A DNA stretch of 64,000 bases, from assembly GCF_014844135.1 (NCBI RefSeq), contig NZ_CP041403.1, forward strand, positions 1,116,001 through 1,180,000, read 5' to 3'. Under the pieces are notes generated by a model. That model ran no database searches. It was not told the origin of the DNA and saw only the letters and a list, made by a program, of their open reading frames with translations. A program made the position numbers and the translations under genes. Source of the stretch: Arcobacter sp. FWKO B (GTDB lineage: Bacteria > Campylobacterota > Campylobacteria > Campylobacterales > Arcobacteraceae). Positions 19,282-29,134 of this stretch are shown one piece after another (within the stretch, counting starts at the first letter, position 1; each line of letters begins with the position of its first letter).

Positions 19282-21284
19282 ACTGCCACCATCCCGATGT
19301 AATAACATCTCATACATCTTTGTGCTTCTGCTTTTGCCTCTTCTGATGTAAATCCTAGATTAACCTCAAGGTTATTATATTTTCTTTCCTCAACGCCTAG
19401 TTTTTCACTCTCTGCTCTTGGAAGACCTTTCATCCAACCTTTTATTTTCTCTTTTTTGTTATATGCACCTAGTTTTCTTGTATGATCTTCCATAATCTCT
19501 GCATCTGTTAGAGTTACTTTTCCATCATATATATACCTACTTATTACACTCGCAGCTCTTTTTGCTTGTCCAACAGCATTTACTATAGTCATAGGACCAT
19601 ACTCACAATCTCCTGCTGCAAAAAGCCCTGGGCGACTTGTCATATAGTCTTTCCCATTCGTAAGTAGCGTATTCCAAGATGTAAGTTTTAGTTCCCACTC
19701 TTGTGGAAGAAGTTGTAAGTCTGCACTTTGTGAAACTGCTGGAACAACAAAATCACACTCAAGCTCAAACTCTCCACCTTCAATTTTTTCTAATACTGGT
19801 CTTCCACCGTTTGGATCAGGTTTTAACTCATATCTATCAACTATTAATTTTTTGATATTTTCCCCATCATCTATAATAGTATTAATTGCTGAGTGAAATA
19901 TAAACTCAACCCCTTCTTCTACAGCTTCTGTGTATTCCTCAAATGTTGTATTATTGATAATAGTTTTTTCATCTCTTCTATAAAGCATTACTACTTTTTT
20001 TGCATTTGCTCTAATTGAACATCTAACAACATCCATAGAAGTAAATCCACCACCAACACATACAACAGTTTTACCTGTTAAGTCAGTTGGAATTCCAATT
20101 TTATACTTTTCCCATAGGTTAATTTGGTCAAGCATATCAATAGCTCCCCAATATCCACCCATCTTTTTATTTTCATTGTCACACCCAATTCTTTTAGAAA
20201 GTCTTGTTCCAAAAGCAAGTAGTGTAGCATCATACTCTGCATCAATCTCTTTTAATCTATCTGCATTTACTCTATGGTTTCTTATAATATCAACCGTTGG
20301 AAGAGATTCAACAAGTTCTATATCTTTATTGTATTTCTCTATTGGCATACGATACTGAGGCACACCAACAGCCACCTCACCACCTAGAACAGGTAACTCT
20401 TCAAAGATATCAACTTTTATACCTTCAAGCCCTAGATAATATGCAGCTGTAAGCCCTGCTGGTCCTGCACCTATAATAGCTACTTTTTTACCATCATCTT
20501 TTGGTTTTTTTGGTTTAACTGGATGAAACCACTCTAACTCATGGTCTGTTTCGTAGTCAGCACCAATTCTTTTTAGTTCCATAATTGCTACTGGTTCATC
20601 AAGATTCCCTCTACGACATGCTTTTTCACAAGGATGTGGACAAACCCTACCACATGTATGTGCTAATGGCATCGTTTTTCTTGTACTACTTAAAGCATTA
20701 TCATATAATCCATCCCTTACACCCTCTATATAAGCTGGTATATCAACATGAGCTGGACACATATCCATACACGGGGCTGTTATATTTGCAATATATTTAT
20801 CATTATCACCATCATACCATGGCGATTTTTGTTTTTTATTAATACACTCTAAAAACTCTTTTTCAAAGTAATTCAACATCCCTAAAAGTGGCGTAGGTAC
20901 AGTTTTACCTATTTCACACTTACTTGTTTGTTGCATTGTAGAAGAGATCTCTTTTAGATGAGCAATATCTGATAAACTTCCTTCACCTCTGCCAATTTTA
21001 TCAAACAAATCATATAATATTCTTCCACCCCATCGCCCTGGTGCACATCTTCCACATGCTTCAGAATATTCTTGATATTGCTTTGCATAATTGATTGCAA
21101 GCTTTACTACATCAACACCTTGGTCAAATATAGCAAAACCATCCCAACCTACATATGCTTTGGTCTTAGTTGTATCATCATAGGCAAATGGAAATTTAAA
21201 AGATGTTGTAGCTAGCTCATCACCGCTTTTGCCACGGTTATCTATAACCTCACCTTGCCAGTATGAAAAATATATATTACTCAT
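19278..21284 (-). CDS. NuoF-position flavoprotein: NuoF C-terminal-like domain fused to GltD-like FAD/NAD(P) oxidoreductase
   Basis: In the nuoF position, but this is not a canonical NuoF: no N-terminal FMN/NADH Rossmann fold is present. Residues ~75-155 resemble only the C-terminal N3-cluster domain of NuoF, with ACGRCAPGR then SKCEIGKTV; the usual CxxCxxC is CGRCAPG, so the third ligand is Gly. Residues ~170-250 match the N-terminal Fe-S domain of glutamate synthase small subunit (CMDMCPAHVDIP, CGRVCPHPCEKACRRG). The rest is a two-dinucleotide-fold oxidoreductase with GAGPAGLTAAYYLG (FAD), a second GGGFTSMDVVR (NAD(P)H) and the family-typical GLFAAGDCEYGP. It probably delivers electrons to NuoG from a pyridine nucleotide or a low-potential protein. 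The overall architecture is known from Campylobacterota nuo loci; the donor is not evident here. Confidence 0.85.
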   Translation of the reverse strand: MSNIYFSYWQGEVIDNRGKSGDELATTSFKFPFAYDDTTKTKAYVGWDGFAIFDQGVDVVKLAINYAKQYQEYSEACGRCAPGRWGGRILYDLFDKIGRGEGSLSDIAHLKEISSTMQQTSKCEIGKTVPTPLLGMLNYFEKEFLECINKKQKSPWYDGDNDKYIANITAPCMDMCPAHVDIPAYIEGVRDGLYDNALSSTRKTMPLAHTCGRVCPHPCEKACRRGNLDEPVAIMELKRIGADYETDHELEWFHPVKPKKPKDDGKKVAIIGAGPAGLTAAYYLGLEGIKVDIFEELPVLGGEVAVGVPQYRMPIEKYNKDIELVESLPTVDIIRNHRVNADRLKEIDAEYDATLLAFGTRLSKRIGCDNENKKMGGYWGAIDMLDQINLWEKYKIGIPTDLTGKTVVCVGGGFTSMDVVRCSIRANAKKVVMLYRRDEKTIINNTTFEEYTEAVEEGVEFIFHSAINTIIDDGENIKKLIVDRYELKPDPNGGRPVLEKIEGGEFELECDFVVPAVSQSADLQLLPQEWELKLTSWNTLLTNGKDYMTSRPGLFAAGDCEYGPMTIVNAVGQAKRAASVISRYIYDGKVTLTDAEIMEDHTRKLGAYNKKEKIKGWMKGLPRAESEKLGVEERKYNNLEVNLGFTSEEAKAEAQRCMRCYYIGMVAV

Positions 21285-21287
21285 ATT

Positions 21288-21560
21288 TTACTCTTCAACA
21301 CTTGCTTCTTGAACTGTTTCTACTACCGCAGGTGCTTCTTTTTTTATAACAACTGTCCAATCTACTTCATTAAATTTTAAAGAGTTCATTAAAGTGTAGT
21401 TATTTTCTTTTACCATATCAGCAACTTTTTGAATTGGAGAAAAATCACCTATTTCAAATAAAAATATTGCATTCTCACCTTCATCTATATCGTTTTTAAT
21501 AAGATCAAACATTCTATTATAGAAGTTGTCTTTTAACGGTCTTAAATCATATCTTTTCAT
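21288..21560 (-). CDS. HP1264-type small protein in the NuoE position
   Basis: This 90-residue acidic protein begins MKRYDLRPLKDNFYNRMFDL and contains FLFEIGDFSPIQKVADMV and LMNSLKFNEVDWTVVIKK. From memory this matches Helicobacter pylori HP1264, a complex I-associated protein reported to bind FMN with a new fold; that recollection was not checked. It has no cysteines, so it cannot carry the [2Fe-2S] cluster of true NuoE. A short Glu/Val/Ala-rich tail follows residue 75. AGGAG lies 5 nt ahead of the ATG. Position between nuoD and the GltD-like gene suggests it belongs to the electron input module. Confidence 0.82.
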   Translation of the reverse strand: MKRYDLRPLKDNFYNRMFDLIKNDIDEGENAIFLFEIGDFSPIQKVADMVKENNYTLMNSLKFNEVDWTVVIKKEAPAVVETVQEASVEE

Positions 21561-21568
21561 TTCAACTC

Positions 21569-22795
21569 CTATCTATCTATTTCACCAAAAACGATATTTA
21601 AACTTCCTATAATTGTAACAACATCGGCTAATTGATGTTTAGGAAGTAAGTCTTGTAAAATACCTGTATGCCAAAAACTTGGTGCTCTAAGCTTTATTCT
21701 GTATGGATATGGACTTCCATCACTACAAATATAATATCCAAGTTCACCCTTTGGAGACTCTGTTGCCACATATACTTCACCTACTGGTGGTCTCATACCT
21801 TGAGTTACTAGAACAAAATGTTGCATTAAAGAGTAATTTTGTGTCATTAGTTGCTCTTTTGGTGCAGAGATATATTGTGGTGCATGTGCCATAAGTTGTG
21901 AGTTAGTATCTTTATACATATCAATAAGTTGTCTTAGTATTTTAGCTGATTGTCTCATCTCTTCCATATAGCATAAATATCTTCCATAACTATCACATGC
22001 ATATGATACTGGTACATCAAATTCAAGCTCTGGATATAATCCATAAGGCATCTCTTTTCTTAAATCCCATTTAATACCACTACCTCTTAGAGTAATTCCA
22101 GAACATCCCCAGCTTTTTGCCATTTCAGGAGATATGATACCTACATTTTCAAGTCTCATTTTCCAGATTCTATTTTCTGTTAAAAGCCCTTCATACATTG
22201 ATACTTGTTCTACAACTAAGTCTATGTATTTTGCTAAATCTTCAATCCAACCTTTTGGAAGGTCAAGTGGAACACCACCAATTCTAACAGCAGAGTGTGT
22301 AAGTCTTGCTCCACAGTAATCTTCCATTAAGTCCATAGCAAATTCTCTTTCTCTAAATGCATAAAGAAAAACAGACATTGCACCAACATCTAGTGCATGA
22401 GTTGCTAACCAAAATAGATGTGAAATTATTCTATTAAGCTCTACAAGCATCGTTCTTATAACTTCAGCTCTTCTAGGTACTTCTATACCTAAAAGTTGCT
22501 CAACTGCTAAAGCAAATCCATAGTTATTTGAAGTAGCTGCTATATAATCCATTCTATCCGTTGTAGGCAAGAATTCATTATAAATCATATTTTCAGCCAT
22601 TTTTTCCATACCACGGTGCAAGTATCCAATATCTGGAACAGCTTTTACTACCTCTTCACCTTGAAGCTCTAAGATCAGTCTTAATTGTCCATGAGCTGAA
22701 GGGTGCTGTGGACCAAAGTTTACGATCATTGTATTGTCATCTCTTTCAAAAGAGATATTTTCAAAAAATGGTCTTAGTTTATTTACATGTTGCAT
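21569..22795 (-). CDS. nuoD: Complex I subunit NuoD
   Basis: NuoD is the 49-kDa-type subunit that lines the quinone-binding site together with NuoB. Diagnostic segments are [14 protein letters not shown], with the quinone-contacting His, [25 protein letters not shown] and [25 protein letters not shown] near the C-terminus, ending in NIVFGEIDR. NuoC and NuoD are separate genes, unlike the fused E. coli form. AAGGAT lies 6 nt ahead of the ATG. Length (408) is normal. Confidence 0.97.
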   Translation of the reverse strand: MQHVNKLRPFFENISFERDDNTMIVNFGPQHPSAHGQLRLILELQGEEVVKAVPDIGYLHRGMEKMAENMIYNEFLPTTDRMDYIAATSNNYGFALAVEQLLGIEVPRRAEVIRTMLVELNRIISHLFWLATHALDVGAMSVFLYAFREREFAMDLMEDYCGARLTHSAVRIGGVPLDLPKGWIEDLAKYIDLVVEQVSMYEGLLTENRIWKMRLENVGIISPEMAKSWGCSGITLRGSGIKWDLRKEMPYGLYPELEFDVPVSYACDSYGRYLCYMEEMRQSAKILRQLIDMYKDTNSQLMAHAPQYISAPKEQLMTQNYSLMQHFVLVTQGMRPPVGEVYVATESPKGELGYYICSDGSPYPYRIKLRAPSFWHTGILQDLLPKHQLADVVTIIGSLNIVFGEIDR

Positions 22796-22805
22796 CTAGT
22801 GATCC

Positions 22806-23627
22806 TTACTTTCTTTTCTCAAGCACTTTGCTTTCATTCTCATCAAACTTAGTAACAAGTCTTGCACCAAACAATCTTACACCACCTTCTTCTTGGTATG
22901 CAAGTGGAGTATGTTCTGGTTCACCACTACTTATATCAGTACCAAATGGAACTTCATGACCAAGTCTAGCAAATCTTGTAGTATCATATCTATCTACTGC
23001 TGCTGCATCTCTTATTTCAGGTCCTATAATATCTCTTGCTTCTTTACCAAAAATTTTATCTACTTCATACCATTGTGCTGCTTCATCACCAATTAGTGGA
23101 TAACTTTTTCTTAATGGATAATCATTCCAATCATCTGGCATCAAAATTCTTTTTGGATATGGATGATTATTTAGTTTGATACCAAACATATCAAACATCT
23201 CTCTTTCACTCCAATCTGCAGATCTAAAAATAGATTCAACTGATTCTACAGCTTCACCTTCTTTTATAAAAAATTTTATTCTCATTCTTTTATGCTTAGA
23301 AGTTGATAGCATTTCATAAAACACTTCAAATCCACCACAACTTGCAAGATAGTCTAATGCACTAAGTTCCATCAAAAAGTCATACTCAAGAACCTCTTTA
23401 GCAAACTTGATTACTTGCTTATTATCTTTTGCATTTATATAAACTACTAGATGCCCTTTTTGTATATAAGCCTCTTTTACTTCAAAACTTGCTTTTAACT
23501 TATCTATATCTGCACTAAATGTTTCATCACTTGATACATCGTCTTTTGGGATTTGAGGTGATACAAAAAATCTGTCATTGTAATATGATTTTTTTTGTGC
23601 ATCATTTTTTGGTGAATATTCTCTCAT
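22806..23627 (-). CDS. nuoC: Complex I subunit NuoC
   Basis: NuoC is the 30-kDa-type structural subunit of the peripheral arm. The signature [32 protein letters not shown] and YPLRKSYPL is intact around residues 150-185. The protein has 273 residues, longer than a minimal NuoC: about 45 extra residues precede the core and a ~80-residue tail follows it, which the family in this phylum often has. The start directly follows the nuoB stop. Confidence 0.95.
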   Translation of the reverse strand: MREYSPKNDAQKKSYYNDRFFVSPQIPKDDVSSDETFSADIDKLKASFEVKEAYIQKGHLVVYINAKDNKQVIKFAKEVLEYDFLMELSALDYLASCGGFEVFYEMLSTSKHKRMRIKFFIKEGEAVESVESIFRSADWSEREMFDMFGIKLNNHPYPKRILMPDDWNDYPLRKSYPLIGDEAAQWYEVDKIFGKEARDIIGPEIRDAAAVDRYDTTRFARLGHEVPFGTDISSGEPEHTPLAYQEEGGVRLFGARLVTKFDENESKVLEKRK

Positions 23628-24137
23628 TTATACCAACCTTTTTGGCTTTTGTGATTTAAAAATCGAGCCTCGTCTAATCTTTTTTTGTAACAACATTACA
23701 GCATATTGCAGTGTCTCTGGTCTTGGTGCACATCCTGGAAGATAAATATCAACTGGAATTACTCTATCAGCACCTTGAACAGTAGCATAAGTATTAAACA
23801 TACCACCAGTATTTGCACAACTACCCATACTTATAACCCATTTAGGTTCAGGCATTTGATCATACAATCTTTTCAAAAACTCCGCATGTTTTTTTGTAAG
23901 TGTTCCAGCAATTACTAAAACATCAGCTTGTCTTGGAGATGCTCTAAAAATAGTACCAAATCTATCGAAGTCATATCTACTAGCACCACTTGCCATCATT
24001 TCAATAGCACAACATGCTAATCCATAAGTAAGAGGCCATAGAGAGTTACTTCTACCAAAATTTACTATTTTATCAACAGTTGTAAGAGCTATTGGTGCTC
24101 CACCATCTTGTAAATAATTTACTTTATGCTGTGCCAT
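23628..24137 (-). CDS. nuoB: Complex I iron-sulfur subunit NuoB
   Basis: NuoB binds the terminal cluster N2 that reduces quinone. The adjacent cysteines in [10 protein letters not shown], the third ligand in [12 protein letters not shown] and the fourth in LPGCAPRPE are all present, along with the R-x-D segment [10 protein letters not shown]. The ATG at 24137 is chosen because AAGGAG lies 6 nt upstream and the conserved chain starts at MAQHKVNYL; an upstream in-frame start at 24158 would add seven residues. It overlaps the nuoA end by 19 bp. Confidence 0.96.
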   Translation of the reverse strand: MAQHKVNYLQDGGAPIALTTVDKIVNFGRSNSLWPLTYGLACCAIEMMASGASRYDFDRFGTIFRASPRQADVLVIAGTLTKKHAEFLKRLYDQMPEPKWVISMGSCANTGGMFNTYATVQGADRVIPVDIYLPGCAPRPETLQYAVMLLQKKIRRGSIFKSQKPKRLV

Positions 24138-24508
24138 TCTAGTGCTCCTTTTCTCCACTCATATACAAATCCAATTGTTAGCAACAAGAGAAAGAAAATC
24201 ATCGCAACAAAACCAAACCATCCAAGAACTTGGAAGTTAACTGCCCATGGAAACATAAAAATAATCTCCACATCAAACAAAATAAACAATAACGCCAACA
24301 TATAAAATTGTGTTGAAATTTTGTTTGGTTGCTTCGTAACCTCTGGTCCACACTCATATATTGTACATTTTAACTTCTCGTGACTTAAGCTAGATAGCTT
24401 TCTACTTACAAATCTAGCAAGCATTGTTGTAGCAGTAAAAGCTACAAATGTGAGCAAGAACATCACAAATGCCCCAAAATATGGGTGTGCAAAATCCATG
24501 TGACTCAT
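24119..24508 (-). CDS. nuoA: Complex I membrane subunit NuoA
   Basis: NuoA is a three-helix membrane subunit near the quinone chamber and the first gene of the operon. The 129-residue chain shows [11 protein letters not shown] in the first loop, with the conserved Cys used as a conformational marker, and [15 protein letters not shown] in helix 2, then a third helix and a short tail. AAAGGGG precedes the ATG by 6 nt. The upstream 275 bp carry no gene and should hold the operon promoter. Confidence 0.95.
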   Translation of the reverse strand: MSHMDFAHPYFGAFVMFLLTFVAFTATTMLARFVSRKLSSLSHEKLKCTIYECGPEVTKQPNKISTQFYMLALLFILFDVEIIFMFPWAVNFQVLGWFGFVAMIFFLLLLTIGFVYEWRKGALEWHSIK

Positions 24509-24574
24509 CTAATCCCCTTTAAGATTTTTTGTTTTTATCAAAAATTTAGTTTTGAGTTGACAAAACTTTGCTAA

Positions 24575-24580
24575 ATCATA
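24575..24580 (-). promoter_or_regulatory. Candidate -10 element of the nuo operon promoter
   Basis: Within the 275-bp gap upstream of nuoA, the minus strand carries TGTTATGATTT, a TATGAT-like -10 hexamer about 70 nt ahead of the nuoA ATG, preceded by a T-rich stretch as is usual for sigma-70 promoters in this phylum. No clear -35 element or operator is visible. The rest of the gap (24509-24783) shows only AT-rich sequence and the hairpin at 24751-24772. Confidence 0.3.
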
Positions 24581-24750
24581 ACAAAAATTAATTAAAGTAA
24601 AACTTAGACGATATTTGAAATATGTCCACAAAATGGAGTTGATACGAAATGAAACAATAAAAGTCTGTGGTAGCAACTTTTTAACACATCAAATAATATA
24701 TTGTTAATAAGTCTTTAGTTTTTGAGTTTAGTTTTGTTACAGTAATTAAT

Positions 24751-24772
24751 AAAAAAGGGATTAACCTTTTTT
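24751..24772 (-). terminator. Hairpin after the AAA ATPase gene
   Basis: An 8-bp inverted repeat (AAAAAAGG / CCTTTTTT) with a 6-nt loop lies 12 nt past the stop of the minus-strand AAA ATPase gene. Its second arm ends in a T run, so it probably terminates that transcript before the nuo promoter. The stem is mostly A-T, so strength is uncertain. Confidence 0.6.
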
Positions 24773-24783
24773 ATTTTTGATAA

Positions 24784-26523
24784 TTAAGATAAAAATCCTA
24801 CAGATTTTTCACTATCAAATGTCCCTTTTTGCTCTTTTTTTATCTCTTCAATAACCAATTCATTTGAAAAAACTGGATTATCAATTGGAGCAATTTTATA
24901 TGCAGCATTTTTAATAATTATCTCAATTTGCCCACCAGTAAGAGGGTATTTAGCAAGTGCATTTATATCAAAATCTTTACTAAAAGGGAGGTTTTTTGAT
25001 AATAACATATTCCAAAGTTTTATTCTCTCTGCTTCACTAGGCTTTAAAAATTCTATTTTATAGTTAAATCTTCTACTAAATGCTTTATCTATTGATTCAA
25101 GAAGATTTGTAGTTGCTATCAATATGCCATCAAATCTCTCTATTTGTTCTAAAAATATATTTTGCATTTGATTATGCATTTTTTCACTTCCACTTTTTGC
25201 ATCTTCTGTTCTAGTACTTAAAAATTGATCAGCCTCATTTAGTAAAAGTATAGGTTCTGTTTTTGAATTTTGTGCAATATTTTTATATGTATCAAAAATA
25301 TTTCTTACATTTTTCTCACTTTCCCCAACATACATAGATAAAATTTTACTACAATCAAAACTTAAAACCTTTTTCTTCAAAGATTTTGCAAGGGCTAGCG
25401 ATGTAAGTGTTTTTCCAGTTCCAGCTGCTCCATAAAAAATGATTTTTGCATCAATCCCTTTTTTCTTATCCTTAATACCCCACTCAATAAGTCTGTTTGT
25501 AACATTTTTATCAACTTGTTTAAGTAAACTTTCTAAGACTTCTTTTGTTTTTGGATTTAATATTACCTCATCAAGCCCTTTTTTAGGCTCAATCAATTCA
25601 AATATATTTTGTTCTTTTATAAGAGTGTCTATTTTTACTTTTTGGCTTCTTGTTTTTTTCTTATTTGGATGCGAAATTTTATATAATATCTCATCAGGAA
25701 TGTAAAAATTTCTATTGATCCCACCAAAAGGGGTAAGCATCTCATCATAATCTACAAGAGAATTTGATATAAGCTTTCCACTCTCTTCTAGTAGTGAACG
25801 ATGTTTTATTTTTTCATAATCATCTGCACTTACCAAATCTATTAGTGAATTCATATCCCTAATAGACTCATCATTTCCCGCATATTCTTCTTTTAAAAGT
25901 GCTAAAAATATCATCTGCTCTTTTTCATCAAGATGGTACTCTTTGAAAAACTCTTCAAGCATAATAGAGCTATTTGTAACCTTTACCCTCTCTTTTATTC
26001 TATTTTCCAATAAAGCAAGTTTAGATTTTAATCTATTAATATTTGGGGAACTCTCACCAAAATTATGCTTTACTATATTTAATTTTTGTGCTAAATCTAT
26101 TTTAAAAAACTGATCTTGTAAATATTCAAGATGGTCACTATATGGGCTTACTTCAGGTAGAACAAACTCTAAACTCCCATCTTCAAGTAACTTTAGTAAT
26201 GCAGCAGAAAGAGATACTGAACTATTTAATAATTCTAATTTTGTAAGTTCACTTATTTTAATATGGTTAAAGTTACTTTGTACCATCCACCCTAGTTCAA
26301 GGAGATTTTTTATTAAGTATATTTTTTCAAGATGTTCAAATCTTTTTATATCAAAAAACTCACCTAATACATCAACAACTAAAATATTGTCAATACCTTG
26401 AATATATTGTTTTAACATATATTGTAATATTTTAGCTTCATCAAGTGAACACTTTAACTGCGAAAAAACATCTAAACTCTCTAAATTATCACTTTTTAAA
26501 AATTTTATAACTTCTGTCATCAT
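24784..26523 (-). CDS. AAA+ ATPase, function unknown
   Basis: A 579-residue protein with a ~300-residue helical, acidic N-terminal region and a C-terminal AAA module. The Walker A is [17 protein letters not shown], the Walker B region is [12 protein letters not shown] (Asn replaces the usual Asp before Glu), sensor 1 is [20 protein letters not shown] and the arginine-finger region follows. A lid domain with [14 protein letters not shown] completes it. The layout resembles FtsH/Spastin-like AAA proteins without a protease. The start is ATG 26523, overlapping the nfo stop (ATGATGA); ATG 26520 is equally good by spacing from AGAGGT. Substrate and role cannot be inferred; co-expression with endonuclease IV is likely from the overlap. 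Confidence 0.8.
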   Translation of the reverse strand: MMTEVIKFLKSDNLESLDVFSQLKCSLDEAKILQYMLKQYIQGIDNILVVDVLGEFFDIKRFEHLEKIYLIKNLLELGWMVQSNFNHIKISELTKLELLNSSVSLSAALLKLLEDGSLEFVLPEVSPYSDHLEYLQDQFFKIDLAQKLNIVKHNFGESSPNINRLKSKLALLENRIKERVKVTNSSIMLEEFFKEYHLDEKEQMIFLALLKEEYAGNDESIRDMNSLIDLVSADDYEKIKHRSLLEESGKLISNSLVDYDEMLTPFGGINRNFYIPDEILYKISHPNKKKTRSQKVKIDTLIKEQNIFELIEPKKGLDEVILNPKTKEVLESLLKQVDKNVTNRLIEWGIKDKKKGIDAKIIFYGAAGTGKTLTSLALAKSLKKKVLSFDCSKILSMYVGESEKNVRNIFDTYKNIAQNSKTEPILLLNEADQFLSTRTEDAKSGSEKMHNQMQNIFLEQIERFDGILIATTNLLESIDKAFSRRFNYKIEFLKPSEAERIKLWNMLLSKNLPFSKDFDINALAKYPLTGGQIEIIIKNAAYKIAPIDNPVFSNELVIEEIKKEQKGTFDSEKSVGFLS

Positions 26524-27365
26524 TTTACCTCTAAAGAATATAATAATTCTATCTCTTCTTTCCAAATATCTGGGTCAATCGTTTCTAAAACCAAAGGGAT
26601 ATCATCCATTCTTGGATCATTCATCAAAAGTCTAAATGCTTCAATCCCAATTTGACCTTTTCCTATACTATCATGTCTATCTACTTTACTTCCAAGGGCT
26701 GGTTTAGCATCATTTATATGCATCCCCATAAGGTACTTAAATCCTACTATAGTATCAAACTCTTTCCATGTTTGCTCATAAGCTTCTTTAGTTCTTATAT
26801 CATATCCAGCACTAAACATATGACATGTATCTATACAAACACCAATTCTACTTTTATCTTCAACTTTTTCTATTAAATATGCTAGATGTTCAAATTTATA
26901 ACCTAAATTACTCCCCTGTCCAGCTGTATTTTCAATTACTGCTTTTACATTTTTTGTACAAGCAAGTGCTTTATTTATAGATTCAGCTATCAAATCTAAA
27001 CATTTTTCTTCACTTATTTTTCTAAGATGACTTCCTGGGTGAAAATTTAATCTATCAAGTCCTAATATATCACATCTTTGTATTTCATCAATAAAAGCAT
27101 TTAATGATTTTTCTCTTGATTCCTCATCAGGACTTCCCAAATTTATCAAATAACTATCATGTGGTAATATATGCTTTGGTAATACTTTTGATTTCTCAAG
27201 ATTTAGAAACCATAAATCAATAGTTTTCGTATCAAGTGGCTTTGCCACCCATTGTTTTTGATTTTTTGTAAAAAGTGCAAATGCCTTTGCCCCTATTTTC
27301 ATTGCATTTAAAGGGGCATTAAATACCCCTCCACTACTACTTACATGAGCTCCAATATATTTCAT
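26520..27365 (-). CDS. nfo: Endonuclease IV
   Basis: Nfo is a Zn-dependent AP endonuclease that cleaves 5' to abasic sites in base excision repair. The chain starts [11 protein letters not shown] with the first metal His and shows [40 protein letters not shown] and [27 protein letters not shown], together supplying the three-metal ligand set in a TIM barrel. Length 281 is normal. It is followed, with a 4-bp overlap, by the AAA ATPase and preceded within 5 bp by a lipoprotein gene. Confidence 0.96.
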   Translation of the reverse strand: MKYIGAHVSSSGGVFNAPLNAMKIGAKAFALFTKNQKQWVAKPLDTKTIDLWFLNLEKSKVLPKHILPHDSYLINLGSPDEESREKSLNAFIDEIQRCDILGLDRLNFHPGSHLRKISEEKCLDLIAESINKALACTKNVKAVIENTAGQGSNLGYKFEHLAYLIEKVEDKSRIGVCIDTCHMFSAGYDIRTKEAYEQTWKEFDTIVGFKYLMGMHINDAKPALGSKVDRHDSIGKGQIGIEAFRLLMNDPRMDDIPLVLETIDPDIWKEEIELLYSLEVK

Positions 27366-27369
27366 ATTA

Positions 27370-27795
27370 TTAGTCCTTATTTATTCTTATTAGTATATTA
27401 TTGATTCTATCTCTATAATACAAATTACCATTTTTGGTATATTCATACTCAATTCCACCCATATTTTCCAAATCATCAAAATGTAATATATTATTAAAAA
27501 AAGTGTTTGGGTAAGAAGGATGAATATATTTTCTTACAAATTCATCTGAACTTATACATTCAAATGTACTACTACATACTCTATTTTCATAAATTCTCAA
27601 ATCTAAGAGTGCTTTACCAAAACTATATATCTCTAAACCTGTGCTATTTGGATAGTATTTTATAAATCCCAAGTCACTATATTTCATATTTGGTGTAATA
27701 ATACTCACCATTACACTTTGAGTTTTAGTGGGTTGCTTAATAGCACACCCACTAAAAAACATTATAAAAATAGCTACTACTAAAAGATATCTCAT
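27370..27795 (-). CDS. Lipoprotein of unknown function
   Basis: A 141-residue protein with a lipoprotein signal: [16 protein letters not shown], hydrophobic core then the FSGC lipobox with Cys17. The residue after Cys is Ala, compatible with outer-membrane sorting. Mature part contains mixed beta-like segments and ends in [15 protein letters not shown] recognise no family. It lies 4 bp after the ATP-sulfurylase-like gene and 4 bp before nfo, in a four-gene minus-strand run of unrelated functions. Confidence 0.75.
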   Translation of the reverse strand: MRYLLVVAIFIMFFSGCAIKQPTKTQSVMVSIITPNMKYSDLGFIKYYPNSTGLEIYSFGKALLDLRIYENRVCSSTFECISSDEFVRKYIHPSYPNTFFNNILHFDDLENMGGIEYEYTKNGNLYYRDRINNILIRINKD

Positions 27796-27799
27796 TAAT

Positions 27800-28978
27800 T
27801 TAATTAAGTGATGTTGTTTGATGTAGTTTCATCAAACTCACATAGAAATTTGTCTCTTCAAAGTCATCTATCAAGCCACTTGATGGGGAGAGATTTTGAT
27901 GTATTCTTTTTAGTTTTTCTGTTCTATTAGGAAATAGTGAACTCAATATTATAGATGAAATTTCTTTTCTCATAAATATCGCTGGTGGCAACATACCAAG
28001 CTCAAAAATTTCCAAAATTGATGGTGAGTGATATTTTATATGGTGATGGCTACCATGAGGACAAGAGCTTGTACTTACGAGTGTTTTACACTGATCGCAA
28101 TAAACAAACTCACTCATTACCTCTATATCTATATCAACTCCATTTAATGTATCTATTATAGATGACAATCCATCTCTATCATAAAATGCACCAAGTCCTG
28201 CATGGTTTTGTCCTATTATTATTCTGTCTGCACCATAGTTTTTTGCTACTATTGCATTTAATAACATCTCATTAAAACCACCAAAAATATAAGTATTTTC
28301 TAAAGGTATTAATAGTACCCTACTCTTTGGTAAATAATGCTCTATAAAATACTCAAGAGTTTTATATCTAGTTTCAAATGAAATAAAATCATCAGTATAA
28401 GGTTTTAAAATAAAAAGTATCATCAAATCACATTTTACAAGCCCTGAACGGATTATTCTTTCATGTACCCTGTGAAAAGGCTTACCTGATAACATCATAC
28501 AAGATACTTTTTTAGCACCTGTTTTTTCAATAGCTTGATCTATTTGAGATTTGTGTTCTTTTATATCTTTAAACTTAAGATTAAAATCTCCACATATTGC
28601 ATAGCTCCCCAACCTTTTGTATGTATCTTTTACCCCTACATGCTCAGGATTGTTTGTACCATATATGTTTTTGATTCTTTGGTCTTTACATATTTTAAAA
28701 ACCTCATTTACCACAATATCACCTATAACTTCGCCATCACATACGAACTTTATAGTTTCACCTTTTTTTGCACCTTTTAAAATCTCTTCATTTCTTTTTC
28801 CACTTGGTGCTAATACAAAAGAAAATGGAAAACTCTTCCCTTTGTATACTTTTGTCTGGTCAACTTCTCTTGCAGTTTTTTCATCCATTAATGAAACAAC
28901 AGGTGCAAACAACCCCTCTTTTAACATAGCTAATGTAGCAACAGCTTCTTTGTCTATATAGAGATATTTTTCTTTCAT
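27800..28978 (-). CDS. ATP-sulfurylase-like protein with degenerate active site
   Basis: The 392-residue chain follows the bacterial/archaeal sulfate adenylyltransferase fold from end to end: an N-terminal PUA-like region (LKEGLFAPVVSLMD), then the nucleotidyltransferase domain with KPFHRVHERI, IIGQNHAGLGAFYD, a zinc-site-like CDQCKTLVSTSSCPHG and a tail segment LGMLPPAIFMRKEI. Yet the key residues differ. The QxRNPxHxxH motif is LSGKPFHRVH (Arg and Asn lost), GRDHAG is GQNHAG, and the SGTKVR loop is replaced. Sulfate activation is therefore doubtful; another nucleotidyl or phosphate chemistry, or a binding role, is possible. No APS reductase or other sulfur gene is nearby. AGAGGT lies 6 nt ahead of the ATG. 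Confidence 0.72.
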   Translation of the reverse strand: MKEKYLYIDKEAVATLAMLKEGLFAPVVSLMDEKTAREVDQTKVYKGKSFPFSFVLAPSGKRNEEILKGAKKGETIKFVCDGEVIGDIVVNEVFKICKDQRIKNIYGTNNPEHVGVKDTYKRLGSYAICGDFNLKFKDIKEHKSQIDQAIEKTGAKKVSCMMLSGKPFHRVHERIIRSGLVKCDLMILFILKPYTDDFISFETRYKTLEYFIEHYLPKSRVLLIPLENTYIFGGFNEMLLNAIVAKNYGADRIIIGQNHAGLGAFYDRDGLSSIIDTLNGVDIDIEVMSEFVYCDQCKTLVSTSSCPHGSHHHIKYHSPSILEIFELGMLPPAIFMRKEISSIILSSLFPNRTEKLKRIHQNLSPSSGLIDDFEETNFYVSLMKLHQTTSLN

Positions 28979-29100
28979 TATAAAACCTCTTTTGTGTTAT
29001 ACAATTTTTACTATCATATCAAAAATAAACTAAAAAATAAGATATATCTCAAAGTTTTATAGTTTGTAATAATTTAATTTACTATTAACTCAACCTTAGA

Positions 29101-29106
29101 TAAAAT
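29101..29106 (+). promoter_or_regulatory. Candidate -10 element upstream of queH
   Basis: TAAAAT preceded by TTAGA lies 34 nt before the queH ATG, in an AT-rich 156-bp divergent gap, with a plausible start site about 7 nt downstream and AGAAGG as ribosome binding site at 29125-29130. No clear -35 box is visible. Confidence 0.4.
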
Positions 29107-29134
29107 CTAACTACAATTAAGTTAAGAAGGTTAT

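Noticed and set aside
24509-24783. Riboswitch or leader peptide ahead of the nuo operon
   Set aside because: No conserved aptamer-like structure or short ORF with a good ribosome binding site was seen; only AT-rich DNA, a candidate -10 and the upstream gene's terminator.
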